This document shows, piece by piece, positions 26,501 to 33,472 of a stretch of 64,000 nt of DNA (positions within the stretch are counted from its first letter, which is position 1; each line of letters opens with the position of its first letter). The notes beneath the pieces are model-generated. The model was not told the origin of the DNA. It ran no database searches and was given only the letters and a program-made list of their open reading frames with translations. This stretch comes from Jejuia sp040720935 (GTDB taxonomy: Bacteria; Bacteroidota; Bacteroidia; Flavobacteriales; Flavobacteriaceae). Made by a program: the position numbers and the translations under genes. Location of the stretch: positions 124,001-188,000 of the forward strand of contig NZ_JBFDAE010000003.1 of assembly GCF_040720935.1 (NCBI RefSeq), read 5' to 3'.

Positions 26501-26599
26501 AAACAGTTTGATGACGTTGTTGATGAAGCAAAAGCAGAATTGAATAAAATCAAACGGCAAGAAGCGAAAACTAATTCATCAATTTTACCAGAAGATTAA
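23579..26599 (+). CDS. secreted tetratricopeptide-repeat protein
   Basis: A 1006-residue protein with a signal peptide (cut near IAQQ, ~22) followed by TPR-type helical hairpins along nearly its whole length. Examples are YNNQQYQASQSLFSQI, FAYARKWYNRVDE, YDKANEYFEQV, FENAISEFNKI and YDEAIPYLQAY. It has no membrane anchor after the signal and no enzymatic motif, so it is probably a periplasmic scaffold or peptidoglycan/outer-membrane-associated protein. The downstream barrel gene begins 80 bp later in the same direction and the two are probably functionally paired. No T9SS domain is present. Confidence 0.9.
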   Translation: MNFKNSMSLIVAISFSFQVIAQQSAVYTNDLVEYQKALSLYNNQQYQASQSLFSQIRKTAKKEGLKGECTYYIANCAVRLNQQNADQLINDFVDDYPTSTKRNTAFVDVADYYFTNGKFAYARKWYNRVDEKALSRKERQKFYFNNGYTAFVTKQYKDAKTYLSKVENSPEYGSQAKYYIGFMAYEGDDYDKANEYFEQVNDKERYKEKLSYYQADLNFKLGKFEKAIALAKERLGSSDDVEVSELSKIIGESYFNLEKYDEAIPYLQAYKGKKGKWNNTDFYQLGYAHYKQGDFENAISEFNKIIGGSNSIAQNAYYHLGESYIKLDKKQEALNAFRNASQMDFDLKIQEDAWLNYAKISYEIGNPYQSVPQVLAGYLDKYPKTSYKEEIETLLIDSYITSKNYEEALNLLKGKNSFENKVAYQKVAFFRGLELYNDNQYIEAESLFDKSLEEQRDEKFTARATFWKAEADYNLTNYDDALVGFKQFMQQSSGMTLPEQENLDYNLAYTYFKLKNYDQASNYFKQFISKRKDDKVRLNDAYLRLGDGYFVSSNYNNAIDAYNNAIKLNEVESDYAFFQKAISTGYAGNASKKIRELETFIDIYPKSKLRDDAMYELGNSYVKANRVNEAMAMYDRLSSEYRMSSFVPKALLRQGLINYNANKNEAALGQFKKVAGNYPGTPEAVQAVSTARLIYIDLGRVDDYAAWVKQLDYVEVTDADLDNATYEAAEKQYLEGNTDAAIKQFNGYLNNFPNGLHSLQSHFYVAQLYYKKDLIANAAPHYKAVVEAARSEFTEEALSRLSQYHLESKNWNKAIPLLKRLEEEANFPQNVVFAQSNLMKAYYQLEDYTGAVSYAEKVLNGPKVDNKIKSDAHIIIARSAIKTGDEAKAKLAYKKVEKVATGETAAEALYYDAYFKHKDEKFEASNKSAQKLAKDYSGYKYYGAKGLVVMAKNFYALKDAYQATYILESVIENFKQFDDVVDEAKAELNKIKRQEAKTNSSILPED

Positions 26600-26679
26600 A
26601 TAAGCTTTCAGTCGCAGTCTCAGTATTCAGTAAAAAATAAATCGTCAATCGTAAATCAAAAATTGTAAATCTAAATCTT

Positions 26680-28410
26680 ATGCGAAAGCAAGTTAAATAT
26701 ATTCTAGTAGCACTAATTGCATGTAATATTTCGTTGTCCTTTTCACAAGACAAAGTAAAGGACACTATTAAAACAGGGGTTATAGACGTAGTGAAACCCT
26801 ATACACCATCCATATCAGATGCTTTTAAGGTAAAAGAAGTGCCTGCTACGGAAGATGAGGAAACCCTTCAGAAAAAAGAAATTCAATACAATATTTTTTC
26901 CTTCCCAGTAGCATCCACATTTATACCTGCAAAAGGAAAAGCAGCTACGGTTGAAAAAGCTAAACCTGTAAAACTTTTCGATAATTATGCCACACTTGGG
27001 GTTGGGACTTATACCACGATTTTAGGCGAAGTGTATTTAAATCATGCCCTTAGTCGCACCGAAAGCGTGGGTGGTTACTTTAGTCATCATTCATCGGCAG
27101 GAGGAATTGAAGGTGTTCAGTTTGATGATAATTTTTCAAATTCAAAGATTAATGTGAATTACGGATCTCAATTACGGGATTTGGCTTGGAATGTAGAAGG
27201 GGGCTTTCAACATCAAATGTACAATTGGTATGGTGTGCCACAATCGCAAATCATGGCAGCGCAAACTGATGGTATAGATACGGATCATGCGTTTTCGAGT
27301 GCGCATTTTGGAGGCGATATTACTTTTGAAGACACCTATATCAATTCTGGAAGTTTCTTTTTCAGACGTTTTAGCGACAATCAAGGGTCTGGCGAGAACC
27401 GATTTGTAGCCAAGGCAAAAGTCGATATTCCTGTGAATGGGGAGGAGATTTCAACAGATTTTAAGTTCGATTATTTAGGAGGAACTTTTGATAGGAGTTA
27501 TACCATGACCAATGAATTAGCGTACGGCAATGTTGTTATCGGCGTAACATCTACCTATCAATTGAAGCAAGATGATTTAACGGTCAATCTTGGTGCATCT
27601 ATCAATTATTTAAACGACAGGGAATCGGGAGATAATACAATATATATCTACCCAAATATTACGGCGTCTTACAGATTAGTAGATGATATATTAATCGCTT
27701 TCGGAGGGATTGAGGGTGGTTTAATCCAAAATTCATATTATGATTTTGCTTCCGAAAACCCGTTTGTGTCCCCAACCTTAGTTGTTGCGCCAACAGACCA
27801 ACAGTACAATGCCTATGTTGGTTTAAAAGGGAAATTATCCAGTAACATGAGTTATAGTGTAAACGGATTGTATAAAGCAGATAGAAACAGGGCATTGTTT
27901 AGAAATAATGAGATTACATTAATGGCAGACCAATCGTATTCCTATGGAAATTCATTTGGAATCGTATATGATGATGTAAAAACATTTGGAGTAGCAGGCG
28001 AGCTAAATGTTGATGTAAATAGAAATTTTACTTTAGGCATTAAAGCAGAATATTTTAGTTATAACTCGGATGATGAAGCTGAAGCCTGGAATTTACCAGA
28101 CGTAAAGGGTTCCTTATTTTTAGACTACCAAATAGACGAACATTGGTTTGCAGGCGCAAATTTGATTTACACAGGCGAGCGTAAAGACCAATTCTTTTTA
28201 AATGACGGTGTAACTATTACCTCCGCTTTTACCAAAACCTTAGATAGCTTTTTTGATGCCAACGTACATGTAGGGTATCATATTAACGACCAAATATCTG
28301 TATTTGCAAAAGCGAATAATATTGCGAATAATGCCTATGAACGTTGGCAAAATACGCCTGTTCAAAGCATTCAGTTTTTAGCTGGGGCTACTTATAAGTT
28401 TGATTTCTAA
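26680..28410 (+). CDS. outer-membrane beta-barrel (TonB-dependent-receptor-like)
   Basis: A 576-residue outer-membrane protein. It has a signal peptide (~1-22, LSFSQD), a short periplasmic segment (KDTIKTGVIDVVKPYTPSISDAFK) and then alternating beta-strands with aromatic girdles ending in TYKFDF, the terminal aromatic expected for Bam insertion. It lacks a recognisable TonB plug, so the TonB-receptor label would refer only to the barrel. Paired with the upstream TPR protein across 80 bp containing only degenerate repeats, suggesting an envelope complex of barrel plus periplasmic TPR partner. Function unknown. Confidence 0.82.
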   Translation: MRKQVKYILVALIACNISLSFSQDKVKDTIKTGVIDVVKPYTPSISDAFKVKEVPATEDEETLQKKEIQYNIFSFPVASTFIPAKGKAATVEKAKPVKLFDNYATLGVGTYTTILGEVYLNHALSRTESVGGYFSHHSSAGGIEGVQFDDNFSNSKINVNYGSQLRDLAWNVEGGFQHQMYNWYGVPQSQIMAAQTDGIDTDHAFSSAHFGGDITFEDTYINSGSFFFRRFSDNQGSGENRFVAKAKVDIPVNGEEISTDFKFDYLGGTFDRSYTMTNELAYGNVVIGVTSTYQLKQDDLTVNLGASINYLNDRESGDNTIYIYPNITASYRLVDDILIAFGGIEGGLIQNSYYDFASENPFVSPTLVVAPTDQQYNAYVGLKGKLSSNMSYSVNGLYKADRNRALFRNNEITLMADQSYSYGNSFGIVYDDVKTFGVAGELNVDVNRNFTLGIKAEYFSYNSDDEAEAWNLPDVKGSLFLDYQIDEHWFAGANLIYTGERKDQFFLNDGVTITSAFTKTLDSFFDANVHVGYHINDQISVFAKANNIANNAYERWQNTPVQSIQFLAGATYKFDF

Positions 28411-28493
28411 GTCCTCGCGAAGGCGGGGATCTCATCCTTACCCGAAATTTGTTTCAGGGTCTCGTTTTTTGTCATTCCCGCAAAGGCGGGAAT
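28411..28493. repeat. cluster of three REP-like hairpins
   Basis: Directly after the barrel stop: a decayed hairpin TCCTCGC/GCGGGGA (28412-28429), a second decayed one ACCCGAAA/TTTCAGGGT (~28440-28461), and an intact one ATTCCCGC/GCGGGAAT (28474-28481/28486-28493). They may also serve as transcript-end hairpins. Confidence 0.75.
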
Positions 28494-28550
28494 ATCAACA
28501 AGTAATAAGTGAATATTTGTTGTTGTTAATTTACTTAAATAATCTTTTTG

Positions 28551-28625
28551 GCGTTACCACAAGGGTCAGGCTTTCGGCAGTCGCTCTCTACGAGGAGCTT
28601 CAACAAATGCCTCAATCCTTAACGC
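28551..28625. repeat. 75-bp element bounded by GCGTTA/TAACGC
   Basis: Starts GCGTTACC, contains GGGTCAGGCTTTC, ends CCTTAACGC. The 6-bp ends are inverted repeats. It resembles a dispersed flavobacterial element with GGGTCGGGCTTTC core. The rest of the 28411-28692 gap shows tandem AAATCTGTGA words and no gene. Confidence 0.6.
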
Positions 28626-28692
28626 TGGTTTACCGAAAGGTTGATCATACCAATTAAAAATCTGTGAAAATCTGTGAAATCCGTGTCAAAAT

Positions 28693-29394
28693 TTATTTTA
28701 CAATCAACCGCGCCAAATAATCAAAATATTCTCCCACCATAACCAATTCACATTTCAATCCCACAGTTTCACAAACCAATTTCAAAGTTTCAAAATCCAA
28801 ATACAACCATTTCATAGGCAATTCCTTTTTGCTTTTATAACTTAAAAAATAATCGAGTTCGCCATAATAATTAGCATTGGTGTCTATCCATAAACCGCCA
28901 TCTTCATCTTCATACATATATTTAATATCCGAAGAATCAATTAAAATTTGTCCGTTTTGGTTTAGCAGACTTTTTAAGTGTAACAAATATTTAGAAACCT
29001 GATTTAATTCTTGAAAAATGCCTGTGCCATTCATTAACAATAAAATGGTGTCAAAGGTTTCAGATTCATCCAGAAGATTCAAAACCTCAGCATTTAAAAC
29101 ACCCCGTTGTTTAGCTACTTCAATAGCGCCTGTGGAAATATCAATCGCTTTAACCTGCAATCCTTTTCCTTGTAAATGCAGACTATGATTTCCAGCGCCA
29201 CAACCAACATCCAGAATTTTTCCTTTGGCTAATTTTAAGGCTTTTTGTTCAAGTTTCGGCATGTCTTTATAACATCGAAACAAATAGGGAAGGGGCAACA
29301 CATCTTCATCCGAAATACTTGTAGAAGTGATAATGTCTTCCGTGTAACTTCCATTGTGGTAATCTAATAAGGCTTGTCCGAAAAGGTCTTTCAT
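28693..29394 (-). CDS. class I SAM-dependent methyltransferase
   Basis: A 233-residue soluble methyltransferase. Motif I is ILDVGCGAGNHSLHLQ (~58-73), motif II VKAIDISTGAI, and motif IV FDTILLLMNGTGI. The C-terminal half (KKELPMKWLYLDFETLKLVCETVGL) resembles a small-molecule methyltransferase group of Bacteroidota. The substrate is unknown. It is divergent from the cysteine-cluster gene at 29514, with a palindromic repeat between them. Confidence 0.85.
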   Translation of the reverse strand: MKDLFGQALLDYHNGSYTEDIITSTSISDEDVLPLPYLFRCYKDMPKLEQKALKLAKGKILDVGCGAGNHSLHLQGKGLQVKAIDISTGAIEVAKQRGVLNAEVLNLLDESETFDTILLLMNGTGIFQELNQVSKYLLHLKSLLNQNGQILIDSSDIKYMYEDEDGGLWIDTNANYYGELDYFLSYKSKKELPMKWLYLDFETLKLVCETVGLKCELVMVGEYFDYLARLIVK

Positions 29395-29410
29395 TGATTT
29401 TAATGTTGAG

Positions 29411-29442
29411 CGTCATTGCGAGGACGAAGGACGCGGCAATCT
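29411..29442. repeat. TCATTGCGAGG-type palindromic repeat
   Basis: ATTGCGAGGACGAAGGACGCGGCAAT: arms ATTGC/GCAAT with an imperfect GGAC core. This is a dispersed bacterial-type REP seen here in a divergent promoter region. It makes the longer upstream frame of the following gene unreliable. Confidence 0.65.
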
Positions 29443-29513
29443 CCTCCAAATTAAGGAAAAGATTACTTCAGTCATACTTCCTTTGTAAAGACGAAAAATA
29501 TTATTTTTACGCC

Positions 29514-30008
29514 ATGCAAGACACAATCAACAATCTCCCAAAGCTCGCCAAAGATAAGCATAACGAAAACAAAAAATTCTTCGCGAAGCTTAAAAGGAAA
29601 CCACCAAAAAGTTTGGATTATATGATGCAAGAATTGCATGAACAGGAGTTTAAACGTACCGATTGTTTGGAATGTGCCAATTGTTGCAAAACCACGGGGC
29701 CGCTATTTACAGATAAAGATGTAGATAGAATTTCGAAACATTTCAGAATGAAAACACAACAATTTATCGACCAATATTTGCGTATTGATGAGGATAACGA
29801 TTACGTGTTGCAAAGCGTACCATGTACATTTTTGGGCGCAGATAATTACTGTTCCATTTATGATGTGCGGCCAAAAGCCTGCAGGGAGTTTCCACATACC
29901 GATAGAAAAAAGTTTCAACAAATTTCAAATTTAACCTTGAAGAATGTAGCTGTTTGCCCTGCTGCTTTTAATATCGTGGAGGCGATGAAACAGCGGATTA
30001 AAGTGTAG
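29514..30008 (+). CDS. YkgJ-family cysteine-cluster protein
   Basis: A 164-residue protein with a likely zinc or iron-sulfur cluster. Cysteines occur as DCLECANCCKTTGPLF, VPCTFLGADNYCSIYDVRPKACREFP and VAVCPAA, the standard YkgJ (CxxCxxCC...C...C...C) arrangement. The ATG at 29514 was chosen because the in-frame extension back to 29394 crosses a REP repeat and encodes a non-conserved leader. The function is unknown; some relatives act in Fe-S or metal handling. Confidence 0.85.
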   Translation: MQDTINNLPKLAKDKHNENKKFFAKLKRKPPKSLDYMMQELHEQEFKRTDCLECANCCKTTGPLFTDKDVDRISKHFRMKTQQFIDQYLRIDEDNDYVLQSVPCTFLGADNYCSIYDVRPKACREFPHTDRKKFQQISNLTLKNVAVCPAAFNIVEAMKQRIKV

Positions 30009-30014
30009 TTTTTG

Positions 30015-30040
30015 GTCGCAGTCGCAGTCATAGTCGCAGT
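30015..30040. repeat. GTCGCA hexamer repeats
   Basis: Three GTCGCA units and one GTCATA variant in the 115-bp gap after the YkgJ-type gene. The rest of the gap shows no gene. Confidence 0.8.
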
Positions 30041-30123
30041 TTGGATATCTGTTTTAAAGATTGAAAGCGAAATTTTATAACGTTAATCCTTTACGTTCTT
30101 TAGGGAAAGAAAAAAAATAAATT

Positions 30124-30735
30124 ATGAAATTAATTTGCATAGGTAGAAATTACACCGAGCACATCAAAGAATTAGAAAACGAAAAACCAACAGATCCCGT
30201 TGTGTTTTTAAAGCCTGATACTGCAATTCTATTAAAAAGGCAACCTTTTTTTATTCCGGATTTTTCGGATGATGTGCATCATGAAGTTGAGGTTTTGGTT
30301 AAAATTAACCGGGTTGGAAAACATATTGATAAAAAATTTGCACATAAATATTATGAGGAAATTGGACTGGGAATTGATTTTACAGCACGAGATTTACAAG
30401 CACAATTAAAAGCAAAAGGCTTACCTTGGGAAAAAGCAAAAGCATTTGATGGTGCTGCTGTTATAGGACAATGGATCTCTAAAAAAGAGGTGACTGATGT
30501 CAACCAAATTGAGTTTTCTTTAAAAAAGAACGATGAAATTGTACAAAAAGGAAATACAAGCCACATGTTGTGGAAAATCGATGAATTAATAGAATATGTG
30601 TCAAAATATTTTACTTTAAAGATTGGAGATATTATATTTACAGGCACACCAGCTGGAGTTGGCAGGGTAGTTGCAAATGATAAATTAAGTGGGTATATAG
30701 GAAACAAGGAACTATTTTCCATAACAATAAAATAA
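30124..30735 (+). CDS. fumarylacetoacetate hydrolase family protein
   Basis: A 203-residue single FAH-fold domain: ICIGRNYTEHIKELENEKP, PVVFLKPDTA, the metal-binding Glu pair in HHEVEVLVKI, GIDFTARDLQAQLKAKGLPWEKAKAFDGAAVIG and FTGTPAGVG. The short form is typical of oxaloacetate tautomerase/decarboxylase and acylpyruvase relatives (FAHD1-like) rather than true fumarylacetoacetase. It acts on a small dicarboxylic or acylpyruvate substrate in the cytoplasm. The HPt gene starts on the next base after its stop, so the two are translated together. Confidence 0.92.
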   Translation: MKLICIGRNYTEHIKELENEKPTDPVVFLKPDTAILLKRQPFFIPDFSDDVHHEVEVLVKINRVGKHIDKKFAHKYYEEIGLGIDFTARDLQAQLKAKGLPWEKAKAFDGAAVIGQWISKKEVTDVNQIEFSLKKNDEIVQKGNTSHMLWKIDELIEYVSKYFTLKIGDIIFTGTPAGVGRVVANDKLSGYIGNKELFSITIK

Positions 30736-31077
30736 ATGGAACAACATTATAAATTATTTAGAGTACGGGAATTGGCCGATAACGATGAGGATTTTGTTAT
30801 GGCGTTGGCCGCAACTTTTTTAGAGGAAGTGCCGGAAGATGCAGAACGTTTAAAAAAGGCAGTTGCCGAAAAAGATTATCAAGAAGGCTACCAAGCAGCT
30901 CACAAAATGAAACCAACGATAGATTTATTTGAGTTGGGCGTGCTTGATGATTTAATTGTAATTCAGGATTGGGGAAAGTTTACAAAAACCGACCTTGATG
31001 TTACAAACGAATTAGAAATTGTAATTACAGCTGTTGAGAATACTATAGCTGAAATTAAGTCTGATTTTGGTCTGTAA
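30736..31077 (+). CDS. orphan HPt-domain protein
   Basis: A 113-residue four-helix histidine-phosphotransfer protein. His56 in QAAHKMKPTIDLFEL is the phospho-acceptor, preceded by the helix FVMALAATFLEEVPEDAERLKKAV. It is a stand-alone HPt, so it should relay phosphate between a hybrid kinase and a response regulator encoded elsewhere. It starts on the base after the FAH stop and shares one base with cinA (TAATG), so this signalling protein is embedded in a metabolic operon. Confidence 0.88.
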   Translation: MEQHYKLFRVRELADNDEDFVMALAATFLEEVPEDAERLKKAVAEKDYQEGYQAAHKMKPTIDLFELGVLDDLIVIQDWGKFTKTDLDVTNELEIVITAVENTIAEIKSDFGL

Positions 31078-32327
31078 TGCTCGCAGAAATTATAACTATT
31101 GGCGACGAGCTGCTTATTGGTCAGGTTATTGACACCAACTCTGCCTTTATTGCCGAGGAGTTTAACAAAATAGGTGTTTCTATATACCAAATCACTTCTG
31201 TTCAGGATGATAAATCTCATATTTTACAGGCTTTTAGAGATGCTGAAAGTCGTGTGGATATCATAATCATAACTGGCGGATTAGGGCCCACAAAAGACGA
31301 TATTACCAAAAAGACCATTGCTGAATATTTTAATGACACATTAATTAGAGATGCTTCAGTATTAAATAATATTGAGGATATCTGGAAAAAATATGCACGA
31401 AAAACATTACTTCAAATCAATAAAGACCAAGCTTTAATACCTTCTAAAGCTACTGTCTTAATGAATGAATTTGGAACTGCTCCAGGCATGTGGTTGGAAA
31501 AAGGAGAGAAAACGTTTGTGTCACTTCCCGGAGTGCCATTCGAAATGAAACAGCTCGTAGTAAACAAAGTCATCCCGAGAATAAAGGAAAAACACGAATG
31601 TCCGTTTATTTATCATAAAACACTTTTAACCTACGGTTTAGGCGAAAGTACCTTGGCTAAACGCATTGAGGATTGGGAAGATGCGCTTCCAGAAACCATT
31701 AAGTTGGCATATTTGCCTAATTTTGGAAGTGTAAGGTTGCGCTTATCTTCAAAAGGGTTTAATGCAGAAACAGTTAAAAGTGGTGTAGAAAATCAAATTA
31801 AAAAAGTGCTGCCAATAATTGAAGATGTTTTTGTTGGTTTTGAAGATAAAGTGCAGCCACTTGAATTAATAATAGCAAAACGATTGACCGAATCTGGAAA
31901 AACTTTGGCAGTAGCTGAAAGTTGTACAGGAGGAACTATTGCAGAACAATTTACTCAAAATTCAGGAGCATCTGCATACTTTAATGGAGGCGTTATAACG
32001 TATGCAACCCAGTCTAAAATAAATGTTTTAGGTGTTCCCGAGACACTTATTGCAGCACATTCGGTAGTGAGTGCTCAAGTTGCGGAGGCCATGGCGCAAC
32101 AAGTTCGCAAATTATTCAAGTCAGATTATGGTGTTGCAACAACTGGAAATGCAGGGCCAACAAAAGGAGACTCCGATGCAGAGGTTGGGACGGTTTACAT
32201 CGCTATTGCTACAAAAAATGCTGTAGTTTCAGAACAATTTATGTTAGGTACGGCACGTAAACGCGTCATCAAAAAAGCAGTTCACAAAGCGCTAGAAATG
32301 CTCGAAAAAGAAATTTTAAAAAATTGA
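31077..32327 (+). CDS. cinA: CinA: nicotinamide-nucleotide amidase / competence-damage protein
   Basis: A 416-residue two-domain protein. The N-terminal COG1058 domain (GDELLIGQVIDTNSAFIAEE, TGGLGPTKDDITKK) is an ADP-ribose-type pyrophosphatase. The C-terminal PncC domain (AVAESCTGGTIAEQF, YFNGGVITYATQSKINVLGV, EVGTVYIAI) deamidates NMN in pyridine-nucleotide recycling. The usual SGIAGP motif reads TTGNAGPTKGD, a mild variation. Coupled to the HPt gene by a 1-base overlap; transcription likely ends before the rpmB promoter. Confidence 0.95.
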   Translation: MLAEIITIGDELLIGQVIDTNSAFIAEEFNKIGVSIYQITSVQDDKSHILQAFRDAESRVDIIIITGGLGPTKDDITKKTIAEYFNDTLIRDASVLNNIEDIWKKYARKTLLQINKDQALIPSKATVLMNEFGTAPGMWLEKGEKTFVSLPGVPFEMKQLVVNKVIPRIKEKHECPFIYHKTLLTYGLGESTLAKRIEDWEDALPETIKLAYLPNFGSVRLRLSSKGFNAETVKSGVENQIKKVLPIIEDVFVGFEDKVQPLELIIAKRLTESGKTLAVAESCTGGTIAEQFTQNSGASAYFNGGVITYATQSKINVLGVPETLIAAHSVVSAQVAEAMAQQVRKLFKSDYGVATTGNAGPTKGDSDAEVGTVYIAIATKNAVVSEQFMLGTARKRVIKKAVHKALEMLEKEILKN

Positions 32328-32337
32328 TTTATTTTAA

Positions 32338-32367
32338 TTGTCATAATTCAAAGTTTTAGTATATTTG
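32338..32367 (+). promoter_or_regulatory. rpmB operon promoter
   Basis: TTG (32338-32340), 19 bases, TATATTTG (32360-32367): a close match to the Bacteroidota -33/-7 consensus, 42 nt before the rpmB ATG. Confidence 0.75.
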
Positions 32368-32409
32368 CACCTCGTTTTTAAGCAACAACAAATTTAAAGT
32401 TAAAGAAGA

Positions 32410-32646
32410 ATGTCAAGAGTTTGTGAACTTACAGGAAAGAAGGCAATGGTTGGGAACAACGTGTCTCATGCAATGAATAAAACTAAACGCAAATTTCATG
32501 CAAATTTATTAAAGAAGCGTTTTTACATTCCAGAAGAAGATAAGTGGATAACTTTAAAAGTCTCTACTTCTGCTTTAAAAACAATCAACAAAATAGGGAT
32601 TTCGGCTGCTATTAAAGAAGCTAAGTCTAAAGGATTTTTAAAATAA
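32410..32646 (+). CDS. rpmB: 50S ribosomal protein L28
   Basis: 78 residues with the L28 opening SRVCELTGKKAMVGNNVSHAMNKTKRKFHANL and a basic C-terminus. It binds 23S rRNA in the large subunit. The length is typical for Bacteroidota. It is first in the conserved rpmB-rpmG-DUF4295 string, driven by the promoter just upstream. A REP hairpin lies between it and rpmG. Confidence 0.98.
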   Translation: MSRVCELTGKKAMVGNNVSHAMNKTKRKFHANLLKKRFYIPEEDKWITLKVSTSALKTINKIGISAAIKEAKSKGFLK

Positions 32647-32667
32647 TAGCTGTAAAGATAGGATTAG

Positions 32668-32687
32668 ATTTCCGCCTTCGCGGAAAT
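32668..32687. repeat. REP hairpin between rpmB and rpmG
   Basis: ATTTCCGC (32668-32675), loop CTTC, GCGGAAAT (32680-32687): a perfect 8-bp stem. It is an inverted-orientation relative of the 28474 element and sits inside a ribosomal-protein operon. Confidence 0.85.
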
Positions 32688-32704
32688 GAAAAAAAATAGT
32701 AAAT

Positions 32705-32887
32705 ATGGCAAAGAGAGGTAATAGAATACAGGTAATTTTAGAATGTACAGAGCATAAAGAGTCTGGAAAACCAGGAACTTCAAGATACATTACTACAAAA
32801 AATAAAAAGAATACACCAGACAGAATGGAGTTAAAGAAATTTAACCCTATCTTAAAGCGTATGACAGTTCACAAAGAAATTAAGTAA
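32705..32887 (+). CDS. rpmG: 50S ribosomal protein L33
   Basis: 60 residues: MAKRGNRIQVILECTEHKESGKPGTSRYITTKNKKNTPDRMELKKFNP pattern of L33. Only one cysteine is present, so this is the zinc-free (C-minus) form lacking the CxxC pairs. It is a large-subunit protein near the E site and lies in the rpmB operon. Confidence 0.98.
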   Translation: MAKRGNRIQVILECTEHKESGKPGTSRYITTKNKKNTPDRMELKKFNPILKRMTVHKEIK

Positions 32888-32926
32888 TAAGGTTTTACCA
32901 ACGTAAAGCTCATAAAGTAAAAAGCC

Positions 32927-33079
32927 ATGGCAAAAAAATCAGTTGCATCGTTACAAACAGGATCTAAAAGATTAACCAAAGCAATAAAAATGGTTAAGTC
33001 TCCTAAAACAGGTGCTTACATGTTTGTAGAATCAGTAATGAGTCCAGAATTAGTAAACGATTTCTTAAACAAGAAATAA
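32927..33079 (+). CDS. DUF4295 small basic protein
   Basis: A 50-residue basic protein that begins MAKKSVASLQTGSKRLTKAI and ends FLNKK. It matches the Bacteroidota-specific DUF4295 family that follows rpmB and rpmG. The conserved operon position and basic charge suggest a ribosome- or RNA-associated role, but none is established here. It ends just before a strong terminator hairpin, so it is the last gene of the operon. Confidence 0.92.
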   Translation: MAKKSVASLQTGSKRLTKAIKMVKSPKTGAYMFVESVMSPELVNDFLNKK

Positions 33080-33101
33080 AACGTTTATTTTTTACAATAT
33101 A

Positions 33102-33137
33102 TAAAGCTGCTTTCTTTTAAGAGAGCAGCTTTTTTAA
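33102..33137 (+). terminator. terminator of the rpmB-rpmG-DUF4295 operon
   Basis: AAAGCTGCTTTC, a short loop, GAGAGCAGCTTTTTT: a ~12-bp stem with one G-T pair followed by a T run. It lies 23 nt after the DUF4295 stop. Confidence 0.85.
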
Positions 33138-33183
33138 TGAGATAGAAACGTTGAATTTTTATTCAAGGTTTCGAAATCGAATT

Positions 33184-33214
33184 AATCCCGCTTTTTCAGC
33201 GGGATTTCTTTTTA
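33184..33214. terminator. second hairpin terminator
   Basis: AATCCCGC (33184-33191), loop, GCGGGATT (33199-33206) then TCTTTTT. A perfect 8-bp stem, 50 nt after the first terminator; possibly a back-up or a separate repeat. Confidence 0.65.
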
Positions 33215-33242
33215 GCATACATTAACTTTTGCCTGCTTTGAG

Positions 33243-33250
33243 TATCTTTG
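33243..33250 (+). promoter_or_regulatory. -7 promoter-like element upstream of ftsY
   Basis: TATCTTTG matches TAnnTTTG but lies 223 nt before ftsY. The 33080-33472 gap (393 bp) otherwise holds two terminators, a 22-codon frame (33265-33333) that stops inside a palindrome, and no clear gene. Confidence 0.4.
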
Positions 33251-33321
33251 CAACTCAAATTTTAATGACACTATTTCATGTTTCGCTTTTGGGCAAGGAA
33301 TTTGTTATCAAGTATTTGGGC

Positions 33322-33339
33322 GCCTGCCGGTAGGCAGGC
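33322..33339. repeat. GCCTGCC/GGCAGGC palindrome
   Basis: GCCTGCC (33322-33328), loop GGTA with one extra base, GGCAGGC (33333-33339), flanked by GGGC on the left and CTAACGC on the right. A relative lies at 55634-55645. Confidence 0.8.
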
Positions 33340-33472
33340 CTAACGCACCAATCCGCAATTGGCAGTAATTAAAATATAGTTGCTGTTCATTTGTGAATTA
33401 TAGTAATCAACCTAATAAAACGAGTCGTAAAGCTTTAAACTTTTAAACTCATAAACGTATAAACATTTTTAA

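Noticed and set aside
28400..28657. 85-codon frame after the barrel gene
   Set aside because: Runs through REP hairpins and the GCGTTA element; no recognisable protein features.
29394..29513. Forty-residue N-terminal extension of the YkgJ-type protein
   Set aside because: It crosses the TCATTGCGAGG repeat and is not like the family; the ATG at 29514 is preferred.
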